From NCBI GenBank assembly GCA_932294295.1, contig OW028584.1, positions 9,184,407 through 9,248,406 of the forward strand: a DNA stretch of 64,000 nucleotides. The letters are read 5' to 3'. Below, piece by piece: positions 10,925 to 21,469 of this stretch; position 1 is the stretch's first letter; every line of letters begins with the position of its first letter. Below the pieces are notes generated by a model. The model worked only from the letters and a program-made list of their open reading frames with translations. It ran no database searches and was not told where the DNA came from. The position numbers and the translations under genes were made by a program. The stretch comes from Alitta virens (Eukaryota > Annelida > Polychaeta > Phyllodocida > Nereididae).

Positions 10925-11205
10925 ATCAAAATGGCGGTTGTCACTAATAATCACGACGGTTTTAGCTACGTTTTGAAGGCGAATTTTGCCGTTTTCAGAG
11001 GGAGTGGATACCGTATTTGTTCAGAAAGGTATTCTATGACTTTCTGGCTTTTATTTAATGTTTACTTTGAGAAATTTGATCAACTTTTGACGAAGTTATG
11101 CGCTCCGGCTCTTTGATAATGTCACTGTCAGCCTCTCGCCCGAACATGCACGAAGCTGTACAAACGCACTTCGGTCATTTCCGTCGGAGTTCGCCATCTT
11201 GTGGC
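10925..11205. repeat. interspersed repeat, forward copy
   Basis: The 10968-11125 part matches 52612-52795 in the same direction. The adjacent 11128-11205 part matches 52368-52440 in the opposite direction, so the two parts have a different relative arrangement here. The short ORF through the first part is probably incidental. Confidence 0.65.
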
Positions 11206-11615
11206 CGGAAACAGCCGAGGTACTCGCGGAGGCAACAAACAATGATTACAAGAAATGTATGGAACACATAAAACAAAACATGAGTGGAAAACACTCCAAA
11301 GGCAGTACACTATAGACGGACAAGATGGCAGGGCGCTACGACGTGTAGAAGTATGCTATATACACGCTTGAACGTATACCCGAACTGGCCTCATTGGATT
11401 AACATGTAAGTTTGAATTTGCCGCTCGGAAAATGGCAAACCGGAAGCATTACGCGGAAACGCCTCCTCCAAGCAACGTAAGAATTGGCACTTCGTGCCAA
11501 TAATTACCACTTCAGTATATATTTTCACTTTTAGATTCATGTTTTACACTCAGATTGTTAGTGTACTTATATACATATATACTTTTTATGTGTAAAAATT
11601 GTGGGTCGGATGGGG

Positions 11616-11885
11616 CCGGGCAACCAAGTAGTTGTTGGCCTTTCTTTCCAATATGTAACTTCCATGTGCTCCTCTCATAGTATTCTAGACTTATCTTTCG
11701 CTGTCAAGTAGCAAATGTTTTTCATATCCATGATGATACCGTACGTAACCTGAAGGTGTCAGATAGTACCGGGCAACCAAGTAGTTGTTGGCTCTTACTT
11801 GTCACCATTTGCTGCCGCATGTCTCTTTTCAGTATTGCCTGTCATGAACAACGCATTTGGCAACCTAGTAGTTGGTGGTGTCAAG
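11616..11885. repeat. three spaced copies of a 20-bp motif
   Basis: GGCAACCAAGTAGTTGTTGG occurs near 11618 and 11771, with a variant GGCAACCTAGTAGTTGGTGG near 11861. The spacings are about 150 and 90 bp. Function unknown. Confidence 0.8.
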
Positions 11886-12039
11886 CATCATGTTTGGGAT
11901 GGCGCAGCTAATTATTATTTCTCATATTAAGTATGGTGTTCATACCATGTAGTTTTACAAGAATCTACACTAGCTTCTTTTGTCTAACTCACAGGGTGCC
12001 CGTCTTTCCATCTGGCAGCTGCTAAGATCCTCTTAGCAT

Positions 12040-12280
12040 TTGGCCATTTTTATCATGCTGCCAATATTTATAACTCCAAATAAGAATAAAAAAATCAATA
12101 TGGAGATTTATTGTGAGGGCCTTCAGCCAATGCTGATTGCCATGTATGTTTATTGTTTTAACCATCATTATCAAAAAATTGACATCTATGTCAAAAGTCT
12201 CTATTTGTTCAATAAACATACTACCTGTGAGTTAGACCAACACAAATGTTTGTTATTGCTTGGGTGCTCGAGACAAAATA
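12040..12280. repeat. direct repeat, copy 1
   Basis: This stretch is repeated at 12521-12718 with about 90% identity in the shared parts and a few internal deletions in the second copy. The short ORF across it is not conserved between copies, so I do not call a gene. Confidence 0.85.
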
Positions 12281-12348
12281 GGATTTCATGTAATAAATCA
12301 ATTTGTCTGAGCCCCTTGCAAATTGTTGCTAAAAATACCTCACATATT

Positions 12349-12507
12349 CACGTGACCCTAGCAACCTCATTCTGATTCGACAACAAGAAAGATCTACAAG
12401 AAACTAATTTCCAGATGCTTCTTAAAACTAATTTTTCAAAGACTTATAAATTCCCACCTCCAACCCCATCTACCACCAATTACTATAAACCTTGCTAGGG
12501 TCACGTG
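12349..12507. repeat. 16-bp perfect inverted repeat pair
   Basis: CACGTGACCCTAGCAA at 12349-12364 is matched by its reverse complement at 12492-12507. The pair lies between the two direct repeats and may be the ends of a small element. Confidence 0.8.
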
Positions 12508-12520
12508 TGGCCGTAAGGCC

Positions 12521-12718
12521 ATTTTATCATGCTGCCAATATGTATAACTCCAAATATGAACAAAAAATCAATATGTAGATTTATTATGAGGGCCTTCAGC
12601 CAATGCTGATTGCCATGTTTTAACCACCATTATCAAAAAATTGACATTTTGTTCAATAAACATACTACCTGTGAGTTAGACCAACACAAATGTTTGTTAT
12701 TGCTTGGGGGCTCGAGAC
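12521..12718. repeat. direct repeat, copy 2
   Basis: The second copy of 12040-12280, ending at the same GCTCGAGACAAA boundary. Confidence 0.85.
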
Positions 12719-12790
12719 AAATGAATTTATTATTATTATATATATATTTATATATAAACTAACATAGTAAGACTAGAACAATCCGGTAAA

Positions 12791-12840
12791 AGTATAAGAT
12801 ACTTTTTTAAAGACTAGTATAAGATACTTTTTTAAAGACT
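12791..12840. repeat. 25-bp tandem duplication
   Basis: Two perfect adjacent copies of a 25-bp unit starting AGTATAAGATACTTTTTTAA. Confidence 0.9.
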
Positions 12841-13249
12841 AGTACACTATCTTAACATGAGACACCTACATAGATAATATATCTGAGTATAAGTTGAGAC
12901 TGACAAAATTTGGCATTTTTGCACAAGCAGAGACATGACATAACAGACATACATGAAAACGGTTATAGCAATTGACATCAGAATTCATACATGTCCTTTA
13001 ATGTTTTTACTGTAGACTCACTTCTTGGCGGGAACATAGTGATCAGCCAAACAACCCATGTAGTGGGTTGCGCCAAGAAGAGAGGGAGAGAAAAATGTAA
13101 AAAGCAAGCTACTAGTGATTGTCCGCGGCTTTCCGCCATCGGAGTATCTGGCAGTAGGAAACTTCGACTGAATGCCATCTGTGGCATTCCGCCATCAGAG
13201 ACAGAGCAATGAACCTCTGAAAACGTCCAAAGAAAATGTTTGGGAAACT

Positions 13250-14260
13250 ATAGGACCACCATGGACCTGATGTATTTTTGGTAGGCCGAAGAGGACCACC
13301 AGCCGGCATGTTTGATATATGCATCACTCACACCCCCTTTAAGTACCAGGTCGGTGGCGCGGCCTATTCTGAAGCTGTGCGTGTTGATTTTTCTCTGTGA
13401 GAAGGAAGACTTAGACACCAGTTTCTTTAGCCAGTTCATGATAAACGTGCATGTAAGCGGAGCACCTGAGTCATCGCAGAAGAGGTAGTGGCTTGAAGGC
13501 CTGATTGCGTAGTATTTGCATAACAACCTGATTGGACATACTGACTTTGTAGCACTCTGGCACACTTGTATGAGTTGCTTGAATGACAACATCTTAGGGT
13601 AACTGCATAGGGGGTGAGGCTTGGAGGCTTGTACTGGAAGGATGATTGGTCATCTTTTATGGCGTGGTCTGTTGAGTGTGATTTCGTTATTTCACTAATA
13701 TGTAGGCAGCCGTGGTAGAGTAAGGACATAGCTGCCCTTAAGAGTAATTTGACATATTTGGTAGTGTGCAAAGTGTCTACCAGCTCTAGCAGTTCGGACA
13801 ACATCTCCAAAGTGATAGGTTGCAGCTGTTTGGATGGACCCGAGGTTTTCCGTATGCCGAGCGTGAATTTCCGGAAGAGGAAGGTCGATGTTGGGTCTGT
13901 CAAGCCCCGAATCTTGTGTGCAAATGCTATTGCTGAAAACTAAGCCTGGATGGTGGGATACTTCCGGTTGCCATCCCTGAGGTAAAGCACGAATGTCATT
14001 ATGGTTAGCACTGGGTGAGGATTGGTGGTGGGAAGACCATGTTCCCTCAGGTGGAGATGGAACCTATTCAAGTGCTGACTATAGGAGAGTCTGGTGGCAG
14101 GTGCCAGTGACGCCTCCAGTACCTGTTTAATGCTATTTACTGGAGCGTTAACTGCCATAGGGGGTCTCTTGGCGCTGGCAAAAGCAATAGCTTCATCCCA
14201 GAGGGACGTACACAGTGGCTCGCTCAGGTCTCTATGAATGCCTCTGGGCGGAGGCTCCAA
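13250..14260 (-). pseudogene. tyrosine recombinase of DIRS-like element 2
   Basis: The N-terminal part is open at 13940-14260 (SLAPATRLSYSQHLNRF). The middle follows at 13436-13903 in another frame. The catalytic end at 13248-13592 contains NTHSFRIGRATDLV (HSFR codons 13368-13379), HAGWWSSSAYQKYIR and the expected final Tyr. The HxxR, His/Trp and Tyr catalytic elements are all readable, but two frame changes separate the parts. Confidence 0.85.
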
Positions 14261-14354
14261 GGCACTGGCGTGGAGTGCTGCCTCAGGCCATGTCGACGGA
14301 GCATGTTGTCGTCTCCCTGAAATCGAGATAGAGCATCAGCAAGTGTGTAGGATT

Positions 14355-14633
14355 TCAATGTAGGTAGACTGCAAATTTTATATTGTGTAACATAAGTGAG
14401 AGAACTAGTGGCCGTAGCAGTTTCATAATTGTTGGGTCACGCGCCGATTGCTTATTGATGGCCGCACATATTGCCTGGTTGTCACAGTTGAAAACGATCT
14501 TCTGATTTCTCCACAAATGGCCGAATATTCTGACCAAGGCCACTATGGGATACAGTTCTCGAACAGCTATGTTAAATTTGCTCCATGTAGAATTCCATGT
14601 CCCTTGAACCAGTGCGATCCATATGTTCCTCAA
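14355..14633 (-). pseudogene. RNase H of DIRS-like element 2
   Basis: An open stretch with FNIAVRELYPIVALVRIFGH and FNCDNQAICAAINKQSA, the RNase H core of DIRS elements. It lies between RT and recombinase. Confidence 0.75.
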
Positions 14634-14684
14634 AACCCCATATCCGAAGCATCAGTGTACAGCCCCAAAGCGTCGCTGAAGCAT

Positions 14685-15674
14685 TCAGGGTTTTCTTGGA
14701 TGATGGAGATGCCATTGGAGGAATGATTGCCACATCCGGAGGTCATCACGCATGTCGTTGGAGATTCTAACTATCATATCAATGCTATAGCCCCGCGTAG
14801 CATCGATGAGTCTCCGCAACAATGGCTTACCTACGGGTACCACACAGGTTGAAAATTGGAGCTTCCCAACCAACTGCAGCACCTCGCAGACGCTGGCCGT
14901 TTGTTTGTCTAGGAGGCTGGTGATGTCGCCGGCATATCTTCCTAACTTTTCCATAGGCAGTGCTGCGGACATTGCTTGACTGTTGAGATGTATACCCAGA
15001 AACACAATTTGAAGAGAGGACTCTTTAGAAGTTTTTTCCTGTAGGGACAGATCACAGCTGTGTTTAGTTGTTTCAAGTATGAGGAAATCGTAAAGAATCT
15101 TAACCACATTACTGACGCCACATTTTTTCATAATGTACACAATCGCATCAGCGATCAATTCAAATAATGCGCAAGATTCACCTAGTCCCATTGGTAAAAA
15201 TTTATCATAATAGTGTAAGAGCCTCGCCATTTAAATCCCAAGAGGTGGTAGAAAGCCGAAATTGATTGGGAAATGCGATAAGCTGACTTTAGGTCCGCCT
15301 TTGCCATAGCAACCTCGACCCAATTCGTTGATCTTGTGGACTGCGGTCTGTATAGTGGCATACTTGACAGTCTTATATTCTTGTGGTCCATTGACTGAGG
15401 AGGAATCGTAGGGGTAAGACAGATTATGAAGCCTGTTTTTTCCTGGTGCAGACTTCGCCCTGACTGACAGTTTAAAGTTTGGCAGTTCCATAACCTTAGC
15501 GTCTACAGTAGTCACTTGTAAGTTGGCTTCCTTTGAATTTCTACAGTTCTGTTGACTTTCTATCCCTTGGAAATGGAAGGAGAAACCATACCTGAACCCA
15601 CTAACAATAAGGCCAGCCTGTGGGAATCCCTGAATTAGTTTTGCCAAAAGGTCTACGTTAATAGGGGTTTGCAC
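14685..15674 (-). pseudogene. reverse transcriptase of DIRS-like element 2
   Basis: Three overlapping minus-strand stretches cover RT: FPQAGLIVSGFRYGFSFHFQ at the start, then KADLKSAYRISQSISAFYHL, FKWRGSY and MGLGESCALFE, and at the end LVGKLQFSTCVVPVGKPLLR. The usual YLDD catalytic box is degraded to a LYDF-like remnant, and frames shift, so it is inactive. Confidence 0.8.
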
Positions 15675-15839
15675 CCTGCCTCCCTGCAGTATTCCACCGT
15701 CGGAGTAAGGAGGTGGTCTGTCTTGGTCAGTAGGAATCGATTGAGTTAGGCTACTGGTAGGATTAGTGTTAGAAAAAGCATTTACAGGGTTTACACATGC
15801 ATCAAATCTGGTCTTAACATTGTCCTAATTATGCTGTGT

Positions 15840-16543
15840 ACTTTCATAGAAACATTGAGGTGATTCATAATGATTTGGAGTTTGATGAAGGGTTGTTAGG
15901 GAGAGTTTCTATAGAGTGCATTTTGATCAGTCATGGCAAAACAGAACTCTCACTAGTATTTTCACTGACTTGACTGATTTGATAAGAGGCATAATTGAAA
16001 GGCTTAGGACTAGCTATGATCAGGCGCACCTAGTTAGATTCTTTATTACGAATTCGGCATTCTTTAGTCCCCAGGGCAGGGTTAATACCTCTGAGGGATC
16101 TGACCCTTGAGCAGGTGCTAGCCCACCTCGAGGAAATCCTGCAATTGGACCAAGACCTCTTCTTGGATGAACCCCTTGAAATTCATGTGGCGGTTATCCG
16201 TAATCCTAGGAGTGCCGGTAGAAGGACTGGTATGGATGGTCTCTTCACAGATGACGACCACCTAAAGAATTCTCGAGGGGTAACCAAGATTGCCAATAAA
16301 GACAACCCTGTGCCGTGCTAGATCCGTCGTGGTTGCTCTTGCTAAACTGGACCTTCAAAAGATAGATCGGGAGAAGAACCCCACTGAGTGGAGGCATGCC
16401 CAATCTTGTCTCAATCAGGTTCAGAACACCCATAGGAATGTTCAGACCCGAGAAGCCAGACAGTTACACCTAAATGTGGGCTTCAGGCTGAATTATACCC
16501 CTTCTTTTACTGACATTCTAGCTTTCGAGCTTGTCACTAATGC
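15840..16543 (+). pseudogene. Polinton/Maverick-type family-B DNA polymerase, segment 1
   Basis: Fragments of the N-terminal region of a protein-primed PolB, with readable EPLEIHVAVIRNPRSAGR, a degraded RSVVVALAKL block, and TPSFTDILAFELVTNA at the end. Frameshifts lie near 16090 and 16315. The reading is cut at 16543 by a LINE and resumes as HIIVYRHGKVD after 18780. In Polintons this enzyme replicates the element. Confidence 0.75.
16536..16543 (+). repeat. LINE target-site duplication, left copy
   Basis: ACTAATGC, repeated exactly at 18773-18780 at the other end of the LINE insertion. Confidence 0.85.
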
Positions 16544-17657
16544 TCTTCTCGGGTTTTGCAAGAAGTGGCACCTAATGGTAAATGTAAAGAAAACCAAAAT
16601 AATGAAATTCAATGATAAATCACCCTCTGGATTTTATTACAATACAGAACAACTTGAGGAAGTTGACTGTTTCAAATACTTGGGACATATGTTGACTAAT
16701 AAGCGAAACTTGCACAGTAAAATGACCGAATACCTTGTGACTCAGGCCAAAAAAGCAATATTTGCGCTACAAGGTGACCCTAAGCAATCATTAGGATGTA
16801 TAACTTCCAAACTATCTTTAAAAATGTTTGACACCTTTATACTACCAATCTTAGAATACAATAATGAAATGTGGGCTGGTGAGAAACCCATAAATGATTT
16901 AGAAAAGTTACAACTGGGATATCTTAAGAATATGTTAGGGGTAAGAAAACAAACATCAACTCTGGCTGTATATAGTGAGACAGGTAGATTTCCACTGCAT
17001 GTTAGACAAAAAGTAAGAACGATAAATTATTGGACAAAATTGGAGAAATTGCCAGATGATAAATTACTGAAGAGATGCCTTAATATTCAAAAAGATCTTC
17101 ATACACGTAGTAGAAGTAGCTGGTTTGGCAGAGTGACCAACATATTAAATACGTGTGGTATAGTCTTCGATGAAAATAGTCACAACAATCTTCACAATAT
17201 CTGCAGAACCGTTAAACTCACTCTTTACCAAAAACAGCAAGAAAAAATATTTGCAGAAATTAACAATACGACACAGCAACCTAAGCTAAGAACTTACAAA
17301 CACATTAAAACTGACTTTAGATTAGAACCTTATCTACTTCTTAACATGAATAGGAAAACATGCAGTAAGATAGCTAGATTTAGAATCAGTTCACATAACC
17401 TCCGTATAGAAACAGGAAGACATGAAAAGCCTAAAATACCATCTGAGGATAGAACCTGTTTCAAATGTAATCTGAATGAAGTTGAAGATGAAATACACTG
17501 TCTTGTGACCTGTCCAAGCTACTCTTTATTTCGAGAAAATCTAAATACGATAGCAAGGAAATATATTGGTAACTATAATACACTAAACAACATGGGAAAA
17601 TTTAAAGCCATAATGACATCCAAGGAGCCTGAGGTTCTTTTACAAGCTGATGTTTAA
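16544..17657 (+). pseudogene. LINE ORF2 C-terminal part (RT thumb to Cys/His end)
   Basis: About 370 codons are open. They start in the RT region with CKKWHLMVNVKKTKIMKF and VDCFKYLGHMLTNK, and end with a CxxC...H...C segment (CFKCNLNEVEDEIHCLVTC) seen at the C-terminus of several LINE clades such as Jockey/CR1-like. The YxDD box and endonuclease are missing through 5' truncation. The ORF is fused in frame to ~85 codons of polymerase remnant upstream, which makes a misleading 455-aa reading from 16290. The clade is not certain. Confidence 0.85.
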
Positions 17658-18772
17658 ACAATGCCTTCATCCGTCTCCAAAAATTGCAGTCATATATATC
17701 TTGAACTTTAAAACTGCCTGCATGAACTGCCACGATGAAAATTCTTTGTAATTTTGTTTTCTAGAAGTGAAGTCAGATAACCTCTGTAAATATATACATT
17801 TATACTTCCTATTAATTAAAGTGATACGATGTCTTAGACCTTCCCAGGCAAATCCAGCCCTAAACTGAAGGAATAGCTACATCTACCACTAAACTTACTT
17901 GTTTTGTACTTGTTTGAAACATTTAGCTCACATTATTGACAGTACACAGCATCAAAGCACTGGTAAAATCCTTTAGGCAAGATTTGGGCATCATGGTGGA
18001 GTTACTGTGTGATTGGCTGCTGCTGCTGCAGGCTATGGGAGTTATGGGGTATTATCATAATTTATTCATGTGGCCCATGTGGTCAGAGCAGTCAAACTAA
18101 CAAAAACAATTAGATGGGCTTGTCCTCTGTTCACAGTGTATGATATTCACTCATATGAATTGTGAAAACAGTTTACCTTGTTCAGAATCACTTTTCATAG
18201 CTTCAATTAATGTTTAAGCACAATTTCCAGAGTAAACAAAACCCTCGTGGTTCCTGGTGGTTGGAATTTGGCTCTGCCTGGCTGTAGTCACGTGACCCCA
18301 GAGAGAGTCCAGCCAAGTTTCAAATTATTTCGGTGTACACCAAAATCACTACAACCGATTTTAAGACTGAAATACTCATTACTAACAAATGGATGGGCAC
18401 AAAGCAAAGTGGTTTCTGACAATACACATCCTTCACTATCATTCAGTGGTAAATTAAAAGAAACTTCAGTTTGACCTAGATATGAGACTTCATATCACTT
18501 TAATATATATTTAGCTCTATTTTGAGGTAAAATCATTCTGTAAATAGTTATATCGTACACATTATATAAGGAATGTATTTTGTCGAACATGTTAATATGT
18601 ATTATATATCACATGTAAAATATAACTGTGTTTATGATACAAGCTGTATGTATGAAAGATTCTGATTGAATTTTATAAGGATTATAATTGATTGCTTTTT
18701 TTTTTTATCTTTTGTACTTGACATATTTATGTCTTTTCTGACATCTTCCGTCAATAAAAATTTTATAAATTT
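17658..18772 (+). other. LINE 3' untranslated region
   Basis: Non-coding tail of the LINE. A short stem GACATATTTATGTC near 18720 is followed by CAATAAAA at about 18753 and an AT-rich end. This layout resembles the LINE tails at 8459 and 10148. Confidence 0.65.
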
Positions 18773-20744
18773 ACTAATGCCCATATCATCGTGTACAGAC
18801 ATGGTAAGGTAGACAAACAGGTGTATGTGGGTAACGCGAAGTGACAGAGACCCTCTATTTATTGTATGTTAAACATCCTCTCAGAAATGAATCAGTTCAC
18901 TTTCACCCAGTCATGAGCCTGGAAATGGTTTTAGGATCCTCGGGTTTTTGCCACAAGTGCCTGACATGCTATGACAAGAGGTAGGATCACAATAGTGTGT
19001 GCTCCAGTTCACATTTTTGCCCGCACTGCAAAGTGTTTTATAGATCCGGCGTTCAACACTGTTGTGGTTTCAGGGTATGTGAGGTATGTAGTCAACAAGT
19101 CTCTGGTGTTTATTTTTGTAACATGAGGCAAAAGCAACCGAAAGCCATCCTCAAAATACATGATTGCAGATTTCAGGGCTGATTCTACGGGGACTCAGCA
19201 CCTACTTAATTTGGCCATAGTACATTGGCAGTGCAAACACTGCGAGAGTGTCAGTTATCGCGACAACCCTCGTTGCGCTACGTCTTGTGTCAGCTGTCGC
19301 TCAAAACTAGGCAAGCATCGTAGGGGTGATGATCGTATGGTATGTATGTCTAGTAGCGAGTGCGGGACAAGAGCCACGGATTTCTTCAGAGATGAAGCAG
19401 CTGCTGACTTTTGTGACTTCATATTCTCCAAGGAATTCGAGGGCTACACCCTGTTACTTTATCAATTACATCTTCGAGACTGTAACAAAGATGCCCAATG
19501 TGATATACAGGGGGAGTAAGATAGTCAGTATTGACACAGGGAAGTTTAGGGTTATAGATACACTGAACTTCCTCACCTTCCCACTGGCACAGACGCCCAG
19601 TATTTTTGGGTTAAAGTCTGTTCGCAAGGGGTATTTTCCCGTGTTCTTCAATCAGAAGAACATGTGGAACTTTGTTGGACCCATGCCTCATCCCTACTGT
19701 TACAGACTTAACGCCATGAAACCGAGAGCTCGTGAAGAATTACTTCAGTGGTATAAGCCACAGAGGGGGAGACAGTTCGATTTCCGTAAGGAAATCCTTG
19801 CCTATTGTGAGGATAACGTCAATATTCTACACAAAAGCTGCAAGGAGTTTAGAAATTGGCTACTATCGATAACAACCCGTGAAGATGTAGTAGATATTGG
19901 GGAGGGGGGTGAGAAAATAACAAAGAGGGTAGACATAGACACCTTATAACACCCTCGCAAGCATGTGCATGATCATTTACAGGTACCTTTTCCTGGCGGA
20001 GAAGTACAATGTTGAGTTGATCGATGGTCGCACCGTCACGGGCTATCTGAAGAATGACAACATGTGGTTGGTGGACGACGAGGGAGAGGAGATTAATCCT
20101 GCCTCTGTTGATCTCAAAAGCAGAACTTTCGTTTTCACACCTATAGCCCATATGCCTGCTTGTGAATTCGGTTGGTTAGATACGCATAGTCAATCCTCTA
20201 TCCTCTGGATGTACCACGAGGCTCGCCGTTTGAATGTGACCATTCAACACGCTAGAGCATCGTGTTCGTACCAAGTCAGGGAAAGGATGGCTTAAGTTGG
20301 TTACCATAGGAATCCTCAGACAGGAAAAGAAACAGCCTGGGAGTTCCTAGGCTGTGTGTATCACGGTTGCCGTCAGTGCTACGGTAATGCCAGGGAAGAA
20401 GTTAAAGTGAAACATCCTCACACCGGAGAGAGCCTTGATTCTCTGTACACCCAAACCATGAGTCGTCTGAGGTGGATGAGAGAGGAACTCAATCTGGAAG
20501 TGTGAATTTGAAAACAGACTCCGCGAAGAACAGAAGCTACAGATCATCTCCGAAGAGTTAGACTTGCTCCCTCGACTGGATCCTCACCAGAGTTTTTATG
20601 GAGGTCGTACCAATGCTACAAGGCTCTATGACGATGCAAAGAATGGTAAAAAGATCGGGTACTCAGACATTTGCTCGCTTTATCCCATGGTCTTTCCTGT
20701 GGGTGTACCCAAGGTTATATGTAGTCCTGACAGCACTGACATAA
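18773..20744 (+). pseudogene. Polinton/Maverick-type DNA polymerase, segment 2
   Basis: This is the best preserved part. It has a Cys-rich block near 18950-19130 (FCPHCKVFY, CCGFRVCEVC), then exonuclease-type segments KGYFPVFFN (about 19628) and FRKEILAYCEDNVNILHKSC (about 19780-19840). Next come TLASMCMIIYRYLFL, WEFLGCVYHGCRQCYG (about 20338-20385) and the polymerase motif A, DICSLYP, at 20666-20686. In-frame stops (for example at 20293 and near 20503) and frameshifts break it. It is cut at 20742-20744 by a Harbinger transposon. Confidence 0.85.
20742..20744. repeat. Harbinger TAA target-site duplication, left
   Basis: TAA directly before the left TIR, repeated at 25543-25545. A 3-bp TWA duplication is diagnostic for PIF/Harbinger. 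Confidence 0.9.
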
Positions 20745-20789
20745 AGGGGGTTTCACACATAGCCGGATCAGACGCAGGAGCGTCCCGGA
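20745..20789 (+). repeat. left TIR of Harbinger
   Basis: 45 bp, identical to the reverse complement of 25498-25542. Confidence 0.95.
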
Positions 20790-21310
20790 GGTCAACTCCG
20801 TAATACTCCCGCATACTCCGGGGAAAGGCGTATTGACATCTTGTTCATGTCCGGGAGTGTCCGGCATTGTCCGGCATGGTCCGGTATCTCCGGGGGACTC
20901 CGGCAAAAAAATTAAACATGTTTAATTTTTCATGCCGGAGATCCCGGAATAGTGAAATCCGTGTTGGGCCGTGTAGATCCGTGTAGACTCCCAGTAGACT
21001 CCGTCGATCTCCGGGGACCTCCGTATTGGCACCGAAAGACTTCGTGTGATCTCCGGCTATGTCCGGCGTCAACCGGGCGTGAAAAGTACGCTCTGGAGAG
21101 CACAAGGAGCAACTCGGTTCCACACGAGTGAACTAGGACCAACACGGAGTCTAAACGGAGTGAACAGGGAGAGCGGGTTTACATGTCATTTGCTTGACCC
21201 GGTTAACTCCGTTATGTACACGGTGTCACACGAGATCAATGCGGACATACAGGAGTGAACTGGGTGTCAAGACGGAGTTAATTAAACTGACACGGAGTGA
21301 GTACGGATGC
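20790..21310. repeat. left subterminal CTCCG/TCCGG motif array
   Basis: A dense series of short motifs such as ACTCCG, TCCGG, TCCGTG and their complements at roughly 8-15 bp spacing. A similar array lies inside the right end. Such arrays are plausible binding sites for the element's own SANT-like protein or transposase. Confidence 0.7.
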
Positions 21311-21469
21311 CTGAGTATATATACAACCGCCGTCTTTGGAGAAGCATCATTCCACCGCCCGCCGTTCATCGTTGATCATCGAATTAATTCATTTATCATC
21401 CACCATTTCTTCTGGATATTACCTTCTGGATTGCTGCTGCTGCTACCGCCGTTTCTTGAATTAACCACC

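Larger units (their letters stand above)
12990..15740 (-). mobile_element. decayed DIRS-like retrotransposon 2
   Basis: On the minus strand the order is reverse transcriptase (right), RNase H, then tyrosine recombinase (left), as in DIRS elements. Its protein fragments differ clearly from element 1, so it is a separate family. Terminal repeats were not recognised. Confidence 0.85.
16544..18772 (+). mobile_element. 5'-truncated LINE inserted in the polymerase gene
   Basis: The insert is bounded by the 8-bp duplication ACTAATGC. It begins inside an RT domain and ends in a ~1.1-kb 3' region with AATAAA shortly before the right end. Removing it restores a contiguous PolB reading, which fixes its boundaries well. 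Confidence 0.9.

Noticed and set aside
10931..11116. Short ORF starting MAVVTNNHDG
   Set aside because: It lies in the interspersed repeat core; related copies at 9800-10140 and 52612 do not preserve it.
12040..12375. 111-codon ORF
   Set aside because: It crosses a direct repeat whose second copy does not keep the frame.
16290..17657. A 455-codon ORF that could be read as one protein
   Set aside because: Its first ~85 codons are polymerase remnant and the rest is LINE ORF2. The 8-bp TSD at 16536 marks the join, so the fusion is accidental.
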